Assembly: GCA_964244115.1 (NCBI GenBank)
Contig: CAXTHM010000002.1
Location: 1-64,000 of the forward strand
Direction of reading: 5' to 3'
DNA: 64,000 nt
DNA from: CADCWK01 sp964244115
Lineage (GTDB): Bacteria > Chloroflexota > Chloroflexia > Thermomicrobiales > UBA6265
Part shown: one piece after another, positions 1 to 8,661 of the stretch
Layout: every line of letters starts with the position of its first letter
How positions within the stretch are numbered: position 1 is the stretch's first letter
The notes under the pieces: generated by a model
What the model was told of the DNA's origin: nothing
Seen by the model: only the letters and a program-made list of their open reading frames with translations
Database searches by the model: none
Program-made: the position numbers and the translations under genes

Positions 1-8
1 AACCAGAG

Positions 9-842
9 ATGCCAAAGGATGCCGCCTACAAGCGGGCCAGGAAGCGGGCCGAGGACCTCGCCGGTTACTGGAGCCACCTCTCCTCCTACCTGATCGTGAT
101 CGGCGTCCTGATCCTGGTGAACCTGATCACCTGGGGCGGCTACTTCTGGGCGATCTGGCCGGCGATGGGGTGGGGGATCGGTCTGCTCTTCCACACCATG
201 AACACCTTCGGCCTGCGGATGGACAAGGACTGGCAGGAGCGCAAGGCCCGCGAGTTCGTCGCCCGTGAGCAGGGTGGCCGCCCCGCCCGCTACGGTGAGG
301 GTCGCATCCAGGCGCCGTTCGCCGGTGGTGCGGCGACGCAGGCCGGCACGGTCGATCCGTCTCCCGCCAGTGTGGCCGAACTGACCGCCCAGGCCGGCGA
401 GGAGATCGACCGTCTGCGCCGCGTCTCCCGCCAGATCCCGACGCCGGACGTTCGCCGGCAGGCCCTCGAAGTGCTCGCCTCGGCCGACCAGATCGTCGCC
501 GCCCTCGGTGACGGGGAGGGGGACGAGGTAACCGCCCGGACCTTCCTCGACCGCTACCTCGGCCCGACCGGGACGATCCTCGTCCGCTACCAGCGCCTCG
601 CCACCCGCGACATCGAGGCGGCCCGCCCGGCCCTGCGGCGGGTCGAGGAGCACGACCTGCCGCTGCTCAACCGCCGCATGAACGAACTCCGCGGTCAGCT
701 CCATCAGGGCGACGTGATCGACCTCGAAGTCGCGAGCGAGATGCTCGCCTTCGAGCTCGATGAGCCGGATGACTCCGGCCCGTCCCTCACCGACTCCGCC
801 GGCAGGATCGACGCATTGGCTCCCCGCAAGGCGACCCGCTGA
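9..842 (+). CDS. 2TM-domain / XpaC-like membrane protein
   Basis: Protein of 277 residues, function not established. Residues about 26-44 and 47-65 form two hydrophobic helices preceded by a basic amphipathic stretch, the arrangement of the bacterial 2TM domain. After a Gly/Ala-rich linker (about 90-115) comes a helical cytoplasmic region (about 120-250) rich in Leu/Arg/Glu whose pattern, including FLDRYLGPTGTILVRYQRL, resembles the XpaC/Halogen_Hydrol family found beside TelA-type proteins. The next gene starts 107 bp downstream on the same strand, so the two are probably co-transcribed. Only eight bases precede the ATG and they hold no well-spaced ribosome site, so the true start could lie upstream of the window. 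The 2TM part is fairly certain; the XpaC relation is a pattern-based inference. Confidence 0.75.
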   Translation: MPKDAAYKRARKRAEDLAGYWSHLSSYLIVIGVLILVNLITWGGYFWAIWPAMGWGIGLLFHTMNTFGLRMDKDWQERKAREFVAREQGGRPARYGEGRIQAPFAGGAATQAGTVDPSPASVAELTAQAGEEIDRLRRVSRQIPTPDVRRQALEVLASADQIVAALGDGEGDEVTARTFLDRYLGPTGTILVRYQRLATRDIEAARPALRRVEEHDLPLLNRRMNELRGQLHQGDVIDLEVASEMLAFELDEPDDSGPSLTDSAGRIDALAPRKATR

Positions 843-948
843 CCGCGTTCCTCTCGACCGATCCTTCCGACAACCCATCCACCGGTCACCACGGGCGGCT
901 CCCCTGATGATCGGCGGCTCCCGGCTCCGCCGGGAGGAGGACGTGACC

Positions 949-3174
949 ATGCCGTTCCACCGCACCGGTGCCCGCTACTCCCGCTGGGATGGCACGCAGT
1001 CCCTCGAGACGCTCGACCCCGACGAAGTGATGAGCGCCCTCTCCGATGACCTGATGAACAGCGGCGACCTCGACCTCGCCATGCAGCGGATGTTCCGCTG
1101 GGGCTTCGAGCGCCCCGACGGTTCCCATATGCCCGGCCTGCGTGACCTGATGAACCGCGTCCGCCAGCAGCGGCAGGAGCAGATGCAGCGCTACGACCTC
1201 GACTCGGTCCTCGACGAGGTGCGCGAGCGCCTCCGCCAGGTCATGGCGACGGAGCGCGACGGGATCGAGGCGCGACTCGCCGATGGTCGCCGCCAGCTTG
1301 AGCAGTCCGACGCGGCCGAGTCCGGTGATGCCGGTCAGGACGGCGAGGACGTCCAGCAGGGCGGTGATTCACCGGACGGCGAGCGGGTGTCTTCGTCCCG
1401 GTCCAGATCGGACTTCGATTCGGAGCCCGGTGACGGGAGCCCGACGTCGGGTTCGCCCGGTGAGGGCGGGCAGGGTATGCAAGGCGACGCGGGTAGCCAG
1501 CCCGGCGCAGCCTACGACGCCGACCTGCACCGGTTGCTGGAGCAGATGGCGGCCCGGAAGCAGCAGCAGCTCGACCGGGTCCCGGGCGACCCGGCCGGGG
1601 CGATTCAGGCCCTGCGCGACTACGAGTTCATGGTCCCGGAGGCGTACGACCAGTTCCGCGAATTGCTCCAGATGCTTCAGCGGCAGGTGATGGACTCCAC
1701 CTTCCAGGGCATGTCGGACTCGCTCCAGAACCTGTCCTCGGACGACGTCGACGACCTCAACCGGATGCTCGGCGACCTCAACGAGATGCTCGAGGCCAAC
1801 CAGCGCGGCGAGCCGACCGACTTCGAGCAGTTCAGGCACAAGTGGGGGCACTATTTCGGCAACGACGTCGAGAACCTCGACCAGCTGATGCAGCGCATGG
1901 GGCAGCAGATGCAGAACATGCAGCAGCTCATGCAGAACATGTCGCCCGACCAGCGCCAACAGCTCGACGGGATGATGCAGGCCGCCCTCCAGGACCCGGA
2001 CACGCGAGCCCAGATGGCACGACTGGCCCGGAACCTCGGCCAGTCGATGCCGGCCGACGCCCGGCGCCAGCCGATGGATTTCTCCGGCGACGAGTCGCTG
2101 ACCCTGAGCGAGGCGACCCGGCTGATGAGCCGGATGAACGAGTACGATGACCTCGAACGGGAACTCCAGGACATCGACAGTTGGCAGGACCTCGCGAAGC
2201 TGGACGATGACCGTCTGCGCGACCTGCTCGGCGAGGCGGGCGCCCAGGAAGTCGCCAACCTGCGCCAGCTCTCGAAGGTGCTGGAGGACGCCGGCTTCGT
2301 CAAGGAGGGCAAGCGCGGGCTGGAGTTGACCCCGCAGGGCGTCCGGAAGATCGGCGAGAAGGCCCTGACCGATATCTTCCTCCACCTCAAGCGGGACCGG
2401 GTCGGGCAGCACGAGGTGCGGGCCAACGGCTCGACCGGTGAGCGGGTCGACCAGAGCAAGCCCTACGAGTTCGGCGACCCGTTCATGCTGGACCTGCCCC
2501 GGACCGTCATGAACGCGGTCCAGCGGGACGGTGTCGGTAGCCCGGTCCGCCTCCGGCCGGACGACTTCGAGGTCTACCGGACCGAGTACCTGACCCGGAC
2601 CGCGACGGTGCTGATGATCGACATGAGCCGGTCGATGCTCTACAACGGCTGCTTCAACGCCGCCAAGAAGGTCGCCCTGGCGCTCGACTCGCTGATCCGC
2701 TCGCAGTACCCGCGCGACGCGATGACGATCATCGGCTTCAGCTCGCTGGCCGAGGAGCTCAAGGCGACGGACCTGCCGACGCTGAAGTGGAACGAGCACA
2801 ACTACGGCACCAACATGCAGCACGGCTTCCAGCTCTCGCGCCAGTTCCTGGGCAAGCACAAGGGCGCCAACAAGCAGATCATCGTGATCACCGACGGCGA
2901 GCCGACCGCGCACTTCGACGAGACCGGCAAGGTCCGGTTCCACTACCCGCCGCAGCCCCGGACCTTCCGCGAGACGCTCAAGGAGGTCGTCCGGGCGACG
3001 CGGGACGGGATCACGATCAACACCTTCATGATGGAGCGGTCGCTCTACATGGTGCAGTTCATCGACGACCTGATGAAGATCAACCGCGGCCGCGTCTTCG
3101 CGGCGACGCCGGACCGGCTCGGCGAGTACGTGCTGGTCGACTACGTCGCCAACAAGCGCAAGCTCGTCAGCTGA
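949..3174 (+). CDS. Large VWA-domain protein (CoxE/chelatase-like)
   Basis: Protein of 741 residues. The start at 949 is chosen because GGAGGAGG (933-940) lies 8 bases upstream; the open frame extends further but without a ribosome site. The C-terminal third (from about 550) is a VWA domain with an intact MIDAS motif, D558-M-S560-R-S562, preceded by TATVLMI and followed by IIVITDGEPTAH. The middle (about 310-350) is a Met/Gln-rich coil, and residues about 115-190 are acidic and low in complexity. There is no signal peptide or membrane segment, so it is cytoplasmic. VWA proteins of this type usually partner a MoxR-type AAA+ ATPase in chelatase-like or complex-assembly machines; no ATPase is visible here, so it may lie upstream of the window. 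Exact substrate unknown. Confidence 0.85.
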   Translation: MPFHRTGARYSRWDGTQSLETLDPDEVMSALSDDLMNSGDLDLAMQRMFRWGFERPDGSHMPGLRDLMNRVRQQRQEQMQRYDLDSVLDEVRERLRQVMATERDGIEARLADGRRQLEQSDAAESGDAGQDGEDVQQGGDSPDGERVSSSRSRSDFDSEPGDGSPTSGSPGEGGQGMQGDAGSQPGAAYDADLHRLLEQMAARKQQQLDRVPGDPAGAIQALRDYEFMVPEAYDQFRELLQMLQRQVMDSTFQGMSDSLQNLSSDDVDDLNRMLGDLNEMLEANQRGEPTDFEQFRHKWGHYFGNDVENLDQLMQRMGQQMQNMQQLMQNMSPDQRQQLDGMMQAALQDPDTRAQMARLARNLGQSMPADARRQPMDFSGDESLTLSEATRLMSRMNEYDDLERELQDIDSWQDLAKLDDDRLRDLLGEAGAQEVANLRQLSKVLEDAGFVKEGKRGLELTPQGVRKIGEKALTDIFLHLKRDRVGQHEVRANGSTGERVDQSKPYEFGDPFMLDLPRTVMNAVQRDGVGSPVRLRPDDFEVYRTEYLTRTATVLMIDMSRSMLYNGCFNAAKKVALALDSLIRSQYPRDAMTIIGFSSLAEELKATDLPTLKWNEHNYGTNMQHGFQLSRQFLGKHKGANKQIIVITDGEPTAHFDETGKVRFHYPPQPRTFRETLKEVVRATRDGITINTFMMERSLYMVQFIDDLMKINRGRVFAATPDRLGEYVLVDYVANKRKLVS

Positions 3175-3261
3175 CGAAGGGCCGGCAACCCGGTCGGGTT
3201 CCTGCTAACCTGCGCGCAATCGCCCGGATCGGGTCGACGAGTTCACAGAAGGGACACACCC

Positions 3262-3354
3262 ATGCGCTTCGGGGCGGGCATCATCATCGGCACGGTCATC
3301 GGGGCGATCATCGTCATCTGGATCATCGTCCAGATCATCCAGGCCATCCTCTAA
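3262..3354 (+). CDS. 30-residue single-pass membrane peptide
   Basis: A 30-codon reading frame starting ATG CGC TTC, with a GAAGGGA ribosome site about 7 bases upstream, 87 bp after the VWA gene and on the same strand. The product is almost entirely Ile, Val, Gly and Ala after an N-terminal Met-Arg-Phe: GAGIIIGTVIGAIIVIWII, then VQIIQAIL. That is one long transmembrane helix with GxxxG-like small-residue spacing (G10, G14) that could support helix packing. No family is recognised. The ribosome site, clean hydrophobic composition and stop codon argue for a real small gene, but nothing in sequence alone proves translation. Confidence 0.5.
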   Translation: MRFGAGIIIGTVIGAIIVIWIIVQIIQAIL

Positions 3355-3579
3355 CGATCACGAGACGGCTGGCCGCGACGCACCCGACCCCGTCGTCATC
3401 GCTCCGCCGTCGCGCGTCGGTCGGAGTCGTCGTACGACCCATCGAACCTGGGAAGAACGCAACCGGTCAGGCCCATTCCGCGCCGGTCCCGGGTCCGATC
3501 CTCTCGACGCGAGTGGCGCCTGGTTCGGCGTCAGTCGGCCTCTCTGCCCTCCGCGGTGGAGTTTCCTTCAGGAGGGTCG

Positions 3580-4113
3580 ATGCCTTCGCCAGAGTCGATT
3601 GCCCGGACCGTCGCTCTACGCCCGGGACGGTCGTCCGATGCCGACGAGATTCTGCGGCTGTTCGACGAATCGGTCGTCTGGCTGGCCGCTCGTGGGCGTC
3701 AGGGCCAGTGGGGCGCCGAGCCGTGGTCGACCGACCCACTCCGGCGTGAACGTGTCCAGAGGATGCTCGCGGACCATGATCCGACGATCGCCGAGTCGGA
3801 CGGTCAGGTCGTCGCGGCCCTGGTCACCGGCCGGACGGCACCGCCGTACATCCCACCTTGCCGCGAGCCCGAACTCTACATCCATCTCCTGATCTCATCG
3901 CCCGCGCTCCGCGGATCCGGCCTCGGCTCGCGGTTGCTGGGTCACGCCCGGGATCTCGCCCGGACGGCGGGGATCGGTCTGCTCCGCGTCGATTCCTGGG
4001 GCGGAGGCGACCGGAAACTGGTCGCCTACTACGTCGGCCAGGGATTCACGCCGGTGGCCGCGTTCGACCGCGACGGCTGGGTCGGGCAGCTCTACGAGCA
4101 GCGGCTGACATGA
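3580..4113 (+). CDS. GNAT-family N-acetyltransferase
   Basis: Protein of 177 residues with the Gcn5-related acetyltransferase fold. The acetyl-CoA pyrophosphate-binding motif is visible as LRGSGLGSRLLGHA after a beta strand (LYIHLLISSP), followed by a helix and a C-terminal strand in YYVGQGFTPVAAF, a usual GNAT ending. The start at 3580 is preferred over an upstream in-frame GTG (3556) because AGGAGG (3570-3575) lies just upstream of it. The acceptor substrate cannot be told from sequence. It runs convergently toward nrdB, with a short hairpin between them. Confidence 0.85.
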   Translation: MPSPESIARTVALRPGRSSDADEILRLFDESVVWLAARGRQGQWGAEPWSTDPLRRERVQRMLADHDPTIAESDGQVVAALVTGRTAPPYIPPCREPELYIHLLISSPALRGSGLGSRLLGHARDLARTAGIGLLRVDSWGGGDRKLVAYYVGQGFTPVAAFDRDGWVGQLYEQRLT

Positions 4114-4122
4114 CCGGGGGCA

Positions 4123-4143
4123 GTCGCCGGACGACCCGGCGAC
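4123..4143. terminator. Hairpin between convergent GNAT gene and nrdB
   Basis: A perfect 8-bp stem (GTCGCCGG at 4123-4130, CCGGCGAC at 4136-4143) with a 5-base loop sits in the 65-bp gap between the two convergent stop codons. There is no clear U-tract, so it may act as a weak bidirectional terminator or 3' end stabiliser. Confidence 0.4.
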
Positions 4144-4178
4144 CGCCTCGATTGGTGCCAAGACATCCGCTCCCGAGG

Positions 4179-5249
4179 CTAGTCGCCCCAGTCCAGCGAG
4201 GTGCCGCGGCGATAGTCGGTGACACGGCTCTCGAAGAAGTTCTTCTCCTTGCCGAGGTCGATCGTCTCGCTCATCCACGGGAACGGGTTGCGGGCCATGT
4301 ACTGGCGCGGGAGCCCGATGCGCTCCAGCCGCCGGTCCGCGACGTAGCGGACGTACTCCTCGAACTGGGGCGCGTTGAGACCCATGACGCCGTTCGGCAG
4401 GCAGGCCCGGGCGTAGGCCGTCTCCAGCTCGACCGCGTGCCGGATCCGCCCGACCAGGTGATCCCGGAAGTCGGCCGTCCAGACCCGCGGGTTCTCGGCG
4501 ATGATCCCGTTGATCAGGTCGATGCCGAAGTTCAGGTGGACCGTCTCGTCGCGGAGGATGTACTGGAACTGCTCGCCGATCCCGGTCATCCGGTTCTGGC
4601 GATGGAACGAGAGCATCATCGCGAAGCCGGCGTAGAAGAAGATGCCCTCCATGATGACGTAGAAGCCGACCAGGTTCTCCAGGAACCGCTGGGTCCCGGC
4701 CTCGCTGGCGGTGCTGAAGGTCGGGTCGAGGAGGGCCTGGGTGAGCTCCATCTCCAGGTCGTCCTTGGCGGCGATCGCCGGGATGTCCCGGTACATGCCG
4801 AAGACCTCGCGCTCGTCCAGACCGAGGCTCTCCACGATGTAGTGGAAGGTGTGGGTGTGGATCGCCTCCTCGAACGCCTGCCGGAGGAGGTACTGTCGGC
4901 ACTCGGCGTTGGTGACCTGTTTGAAGATCGCCAGCGTCAGGTTGTTCGCGACCAGGCTCTCGGCGGTCGAGAAGAAACCGAGGTTCCGCATGATGACGAG
5001 GCGCTCGTCCTCGCTGAGCCCGTTGCTCTTCCAGAGGGCGATGTCACCGCCCATCGGAACTTCGGTCGGCATCCAGTGGTTGGCGCAGCCGTTGAGGTAG
5101 TGCTCCCACGCCCACTCGTACTTGAGTGGCATGAGCTGGTTGACGTCGACCGTCTCGCAGTTGATCAACCGCTTGGTGTCGGCGGAGCGCCGGGGAGCCG
5201 TCGCGACCGTCTCGATCGACGAGGGTGCCAGAGAGAAGTCGAGGACCAT
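4179..5249 (-). CDS. nrdB: Ribonucleotide reductase beta subunit, class Ic (Phe-type R2)
   Basis: Protein of 356 residues, the radical-generating R2 subunit that pairs with NrdA to reduce ribonucleotides to deoxyribonucleotides. Metal ligands read as E97, E128, H131, E201, E235 and H238 (motifs AESLVANN, FEEAIH, VIMEGIFF, RDETVH). The residue four after H131, where class Ia enzymes carry the radical tyrosine, is Phe135, and the first ligand is Glu97 instead of Asp. Both are hallmarks of the chlamydial class Ic Mn/Fe enzyme. Every diagnostic residue lies at Chlamydia trachomatis number plus 8, including the radical-relay residues W59, Y137 and Y346 (W51, Y129, Y338). It starts 75 bp downstream of the nrdA stop, with AAAGG as ribosome site, so it is the second gene of the operon. 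Confidence 0.95.
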   Translation of the reverse strand: MVLDFSLAPSSIETVATAPRRSADTKRLINCETVDVNQLMPLKYEWAWEHYLNGCANHWMPTEVPMGGDIALWKSNGLSEDERLVIMRNLGFFSTAESLVANNLTLAIFKQVTNAECRQYLLRQAFEEAIHTHTFHYIVESLGLDEREVFGMYRDIPAIAAKDDLEMELTQALLDPTFSTASEAGTQRFLENLVGFYVIMEGIFFYAGFAMMLSFHRQNRMTGIGEQFQYILRDETVHLNFGIDLINGIIAENPRVWTADFRDHLVGRIRHAVELETAYARACLPNGVMGLNAPQFEEYVRYVADRRLERIGLPRQYMARNPFPWMSETIDLGKEKNFFESRVTDYRRGTSLDWGD

Positions 5250-5324
5250 GGCTGAGTGACCTTTCTGGGGTGTCCCACCGCCGGAGCGGTGGAGCGGACG
5301 GAGCGGGTGCCAGTCGACGGGGCG

Positions 5325-8165
5325 CTACTGGCAGGCCTCGCAGTCGAGTTCCGGCTCGATCGTCGGCTGGACGGCCGATGCCGTCGGCGCCCGGTCGAGG
5401 GCGACGTTGCCGGAGGCGCTGTAGGACTTCATCCAGCGCGGCTGGATCCCCCAGCGGTTGACGTCGAGGGTCGACTTCTCGGCCTGCGTCGCCCCGCGCG
5501 AGCGGAGGTAGTAGGTCGTCTTCAGCCCCTTGCGCCACGCGAGCGTGTACATGTCGTTGAGCTTCCTGCCGTTGGGCTCCGCGACGTAGAGGTTGAGGGA
5601 CTGGCCCATGTCGATCCACTTCTGGCGCCGGGCGGCGCACTCGATCACCCACGAGGCATCGACCTCGAACGCCGTCGGGTAGCGTTCCTTGATCTCCAGC
5701 GGGATCCGGTCGATGTGCTGGATCGAGCCATCCCAGTACTTGAGTTCCTGCAGCAGGTCGTCGTCCCAGAGGCCCGCGGCGACGAGATCGCGGTGGAGGT
5801 ACTCGTTGACGACGGTGAACTCGCCGGACAGGTTGCTCTTGACGAACAGGTTGCTGAACAGCGGCTCAATCGACTGCGACACGCCCTGGATGTTGGAGAT
5901 CGTGGCGGTCGGCGCGATCGCCAGGCAGTTGCTGTTCCGCAGGCCGTGCTCGGCGATCGCCGCGCGGACCGGCTCCCAGTCCAGCCACCCGCCTCGGGCG
6001 ACCTCGACGGCTTCGCCCCGCTCGGCGGAGAGCAGATCGATCGTGTCCTGCGGCAGCAGGCCCCGGTCCCACTTCGAGCCCGGGAAGCTCGCGTAGGCGC
6101 CGCGCTCGGCGGCCAGTTCCGCGGAGGCCATGAAGGCGTGCCAGGCGATGATCTCGGTCGACCTGTCGGCGAACTCGACCGCCTTCTGCGAGGCGTAGGA
6201 GACGCCGAGCTCGGACAGGACGTCCTGGAAGCCCATCAGCCCGAGGCCGATCGGCCGGTGCCGGAGGTTCGCGGCCCTCGCCTCGGGGACCGGGTAGTAG
6301 TTGATGTCGATGACGTCGTCGAGCATCCGGATCGCGATCGAGACGGTCTCGGCGAGGAGGTCGCGGTCGAGTTCGCCGTCCCGGACGTGGCTGACCAGAT
6401 TGACGGAGGCGAGGTTGCAGACCGCGATCTCGTCCTCGCTGGTGTTGAGCAGGATCTCCGTGCAGAGATTGGAGTTGTGGATGACGCCGGCGTGATCCTG
6501 CGGTGAGCGCACGTTCGACGGGTCCTTGAACGTGATCCACGGATGACCGGTCTCGAACAGGGTCGTCAGCATCCTGCGCCAGAGGTCGACCGCCTTGACC
6601 GAGCGCGCCAGCGGGATCTCGCCACGCTCCGCGGCAGTCTCGTAGGCGGCGTATCGCTCGGCGAACGCCCGGCCGTAGAGGTCGTGGAGGTCGGGCACGT
6701 CATCGGGGCTGAACAGCGTCCAGTCGCCGCCGCTCTCCACGCGCTGCATGAACAGGTCGGGCACCCAGAGAGCCGTGTTCATGTCGTGCGTCCGACGCCG
6801 GTCGTCGCCGGTGTTCTTGCGCAGGTCGAGGAACTCCTCCACGTCGAGGTGCCAGTTCTCCAGGTAAGCGCAGACGGCCCCCTTGCGCTTGCCGCCCTGG
6901 TTGACCGCGACCGCGGCGTCGTTGACCACCTTGAGGAACGGGATCACGCCCTGGCTCTGGCCGTTCGTGCCCTTGATGTGGCTCCCGAGCGCCCGGACGT
7001 TGGTCCAGTCGTTACCGAGGCCGCCGCTCCACTTCGAGAGGAGCGCGTTGTCCCGGACGCTCTTGAAGATGTGGTCGAGGTCGTCGGTGACGGTCGTCAG
7101 GTAGCAGGAGGAAAGCTGGGGGTGAAGCGTGCCGGCGTTGAACAGGGTCGGGGACGAGGAGCAGAGCCGGAACGAGGATAGGACGTCGTAGAACGCGATC
7201 GCCCGCTCGTCCCGCTGAGCCACGTCCTCGCCGAGCGCGAGGCCCATCGCGACACGCATCCAGAACGCCTGCGGCAGCTCGATCCGCCGCTTGCGGTGAT
7301 GGACGAGGTAGCGATCGTAGAGGGTCTGGAGCCCGAGGTATCTGAACTGGAGGTCGCGCTCGGGTCGCAGCGCCTGACCCAGGCGATCGAGGTCGAAACC
7401 GAGCAGGTCCGAGGTGTAGAGCCCGTGCTCGACTCCCAGGCGGACCGAAGACTCGAACGTGCCGGCGTAGAAGGCGGTGTCCAGCATGCCCACCCGGCGG
7501 CCGGAGACCTCACTGTAGATCGTCCTGAGCAGGGCGCGGGCGGCGACGTTCGAGTAGGACGGGGCCTGCTCGATCCGGGCGCGGGCGGCGAGGACGATCG
7601 CCCGGTCCAGCTCGCTGAGCGTCATCCCGGTGTGGAGATTGGCCACGACGTCGTCTTCGAGGGACTTGACCGATACGTCCGGGTACGCCCCCGCAGCCTC
7701 CTGGATCCAGCCCCGGAGCAGCGACCGGTTGACGAGCAGTTCCTCGCCGCGGTCGTTCCGGAGATGGACGTGCTCGTCATAACGCCGTCGCGTCCGGGCC
7801 TCACGGTACAGGATGTAGCGCCGGGCGACGTCGAACGCCCCGGCCGCCATCAACTGGCGCTCCACCTCGTCCTGGACCGACTCGACCGTCGTGGTGATCG
7901 TCCCATCCGCGCCGGTCGGCAGCGTCGCGATGATCTCGTCCGTGATTTGCTCGACCTGCTCGGCGACGGTATTGGGGATCGGGTCGGGGAATGGGGCGCC
8001 GACTTCGGCCCGGAAGGCCATCTCGATCGCGTGGGCGATCCGAGACCGGTCGAAGGGCAGCGATCGCCCATCGCGCTTGACGATCATGCCGATGACGTCG
8101 GGGTCGTACGATCCGCTGCTCTGGCGGCTGGCTGACGACCGGACCTGTTCGCGCTCGAGGACCAT
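5325..8165 (-). CDS. nrdA: Ribonucleotide reductase alpha subunit
   Basis: Protein of 946 residues, the catalytic subunit of class I ribonucleotide reductase. The start at 8165 is chosen because GGAGGAG lies 8 bases upstream; the frame is open for 89 more codons but those overlap the regulatory leader. An N-terminal ATP-cone (about residues 24-115, beginning MIVKRDGRSLPFDRSRI) gives allosteric activity control. The active site shows SSCYLTT (first redox Cys), SNLCTEI (thiyl-radical Cys with its Asn and Glu) and AVCNLASVNL (second redox Cys). The radical-transfer tyrosine pair is in KTTYYLR, and the C-terminal re-reducing pair is CEAC at the last residues. Forms an operon with nrdB and carries a long leader with a cobalamin riboswitch. 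Confidence 0.96.
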   Translation of the reverse strand: MVLEREQVRSSASRQSSGSYDPDVIGMIVKRDGRSLPFDRSRIAHAIEMAFRAEVGAPFPDPIPNTVAEQVEQITDEIIATLPTGADGTITTTVESVQDEVERQLMAAGAFDVARRYILYREARTRRRYDEHVHLRNDRGEELLVNRSLLRGWIQEAAGAYPDVSVKSLEDDVVANLHTGMTLSELDRAIVLAARARIEQAPSYSNVAARALLRTIYSEVSGRRVGMLDTAFYAGTFESSVRLGVEHGLYTSDLLGFDLDRLGQALRPERDLQFRYLGLQTLYDRYLVHHRKRRIELPQAFWMRVAMGLALGEDVAQRDERAIAFYDVLSSFRLCSSSPTLFNAGTLHPQLSSCYLTTVTDDLDHIFKSVRDNALLSKWSGGLGNDWTNVRALGSHIKGTNGQSQGVIPFLKVVNDAAVAVNQGGKRKGAVCAYLENWHLDVEEFLDLRKNTGDDRRRTHDMNTALWVPDLFMQRVESGGDWTLFSPDDVPDLHDLYGRAFAERYAAYETAAERGEIPLARSVKAVDLWRRMLTTLFETGHPWITFKDPSNVRSPQDHAGVIHNSNLCTEILLNTSEDEIAVCNLASVNLVSHVRDGELDRDLLAETVSIAIRMLDDVIDINYYPVPEARAANLRHRPIGLGLMGFQDVLSELGVSYASQKAVEFADRSTEIIAWHAFMASAELAAERGAYASFPGSKWDRGLLPQDTIDLLSAERGEAVEVARGGWLDWEPVRAAIAEHGLRNSNCLAIAPTATISNIQGVSQSIEPLFSNLFVKSNLSGEFTVVNEYLHRDLVAAGLWDDDLLQELKYWDGSIQHIDRIPLEIKERYPTAFEVDASWVIECAARRQKWIDMGQSLNLYVAEPNGRKLNDMYTLAWRKGLKTTYYLRSRGATQAEKSTLDVNRWGIQPRWMKSYSASGNVALDRAPTASAVQPTIEPELDCEACQ

Positions 8166-8203
8166 GTGACGCACTCCTCCAGGCGATCGCTTTCGGGGGA
8201 GCG

Positions 8204-8237
8204 AGCGCCAGACAATGGGATTGCGGGAACTGGCGCT
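8204..8237 (-). promoter_or_regulatory. Hairpin in nrdA leader near the ribosome site
   Basis: An 8-bp perfect inverted repeat (AGCGCCAG / CTGGCGCT) with an 18-base loop lies about 20-50 bases upstream of the nrdA Shine-Dalgarno. It sits between the cobalamin aptamer and the start codon, so it is a candidate part of the expression platform. How it would interact with the aptamer is not evident by eye. Confidence 0.3.
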
Positions 8238-8431
8238 GGGGAGCTTCGGTCGTCCCGGAAACCCGGGGGAAGGCCAATGCACCGGCGTCGGTGCCACCTG
8301 ATCCTCGGGCGTCGGGAGGGGTAGGGGAAGCCGGCCGGTCGTGCCACCGTTCGCGGTGGTCGGCAACCGGCAGGACTCCGCCCACCTCTCCCTCGGAGGC
8401 TCAGGCGACGACACACCCGTGGGATGCGTCA

Positions 8432-8626
8432 CATCGGCAGGTCTTCGGACTCACAGGCATCCCGGATCGACTCCGGATCCCTACTGGCCGTCGCTTCCCA
8501 ACCCGGTCGGGGTCAGTGCGTGTGACGGCGGTCGTTCCTGTTCACCGCTGCGGGGCAGTTCCGGTCTCGAACCGGATTCCCTTCTTGCGCCGACCGACAT
8601 CCGTAGACGTCGGTCAGACCGATGAT
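8432..8626 (-). promoter_or_regulatory. Cobalamin (AdoCbl) riboswitch upstream of nrdA
   Basis: Read on the minus strand, this leader has the ordered hallmarks of a cobalamin riboswitch: AAGGGAATCCGGTTCGAGAC at the P3 region, then ACTGCCCCGCAGCGGTGA, then the B12 box GAGTCCGAAGACCTGCC at 8436-8451, which matches the consensus at all but about one position. A closing P1 helix can form between CATCGG near the 5' end and CCGATG at the 3' end. It lies between a good promoter and nrdA. B12 riboswitches upstream of B12-independent ribonucleotide reductases are known from Streptomyces, where they repress the class I enzyme when B12 allows a class II enzyme to work. A class II nrdJ elsewhere in this genome is therefore expected but not visible here. 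Confidence 0.88.
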
Positions 8627-8632
8627 GGAGAG

Positions 8633-8661
8633 ACCATAGCAGGGGGGCGTCTCGGTGTCAA
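8633..8661 (-). promoter_or_regulatory. nrdA promoter (-35/-10)
   Basis: On the minus strand TTGACA (8661-8656) and TATGGT (8638-8633) are separated by exactly 17 bases, and the -10 is preceded by TGC, an extended -10 element. Transcription should start near 8626, just 5' of the riboswitch, leaving a leader of about 460 nt before nrdA. Confidence 0.75.

Noticed and set aside
1369..2943. Long antisense frame (524 codons) opposite the VWA gene
   Set aside because: GC-rich coding DNA leaves antisense frames open; composition is Arg/Val/Leu-rich, no family motif, and the plus-strand gene has a MIDAS and ribosome site.
3358..3749. Continuation of the 2787-3749 plus-strand frame across the intergenic region
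   Set aside because: Its first part is an out-of-frame shadow of the VWA gene and the rest is unlike any protein.
5256..6506. Plus-strand frame inside nrdA
   Set aside because: Mirror of NrdA coding sequence, low-complexity Arg/Val/Glu product, no start signals.
8540..8590. tRNA-like T-arm GGTTCGAGACC on the minus strand
   Set aside because: The flanks do not give a cloverleaf, and the segment fits the P3 region of the cobalamin riboswitch.
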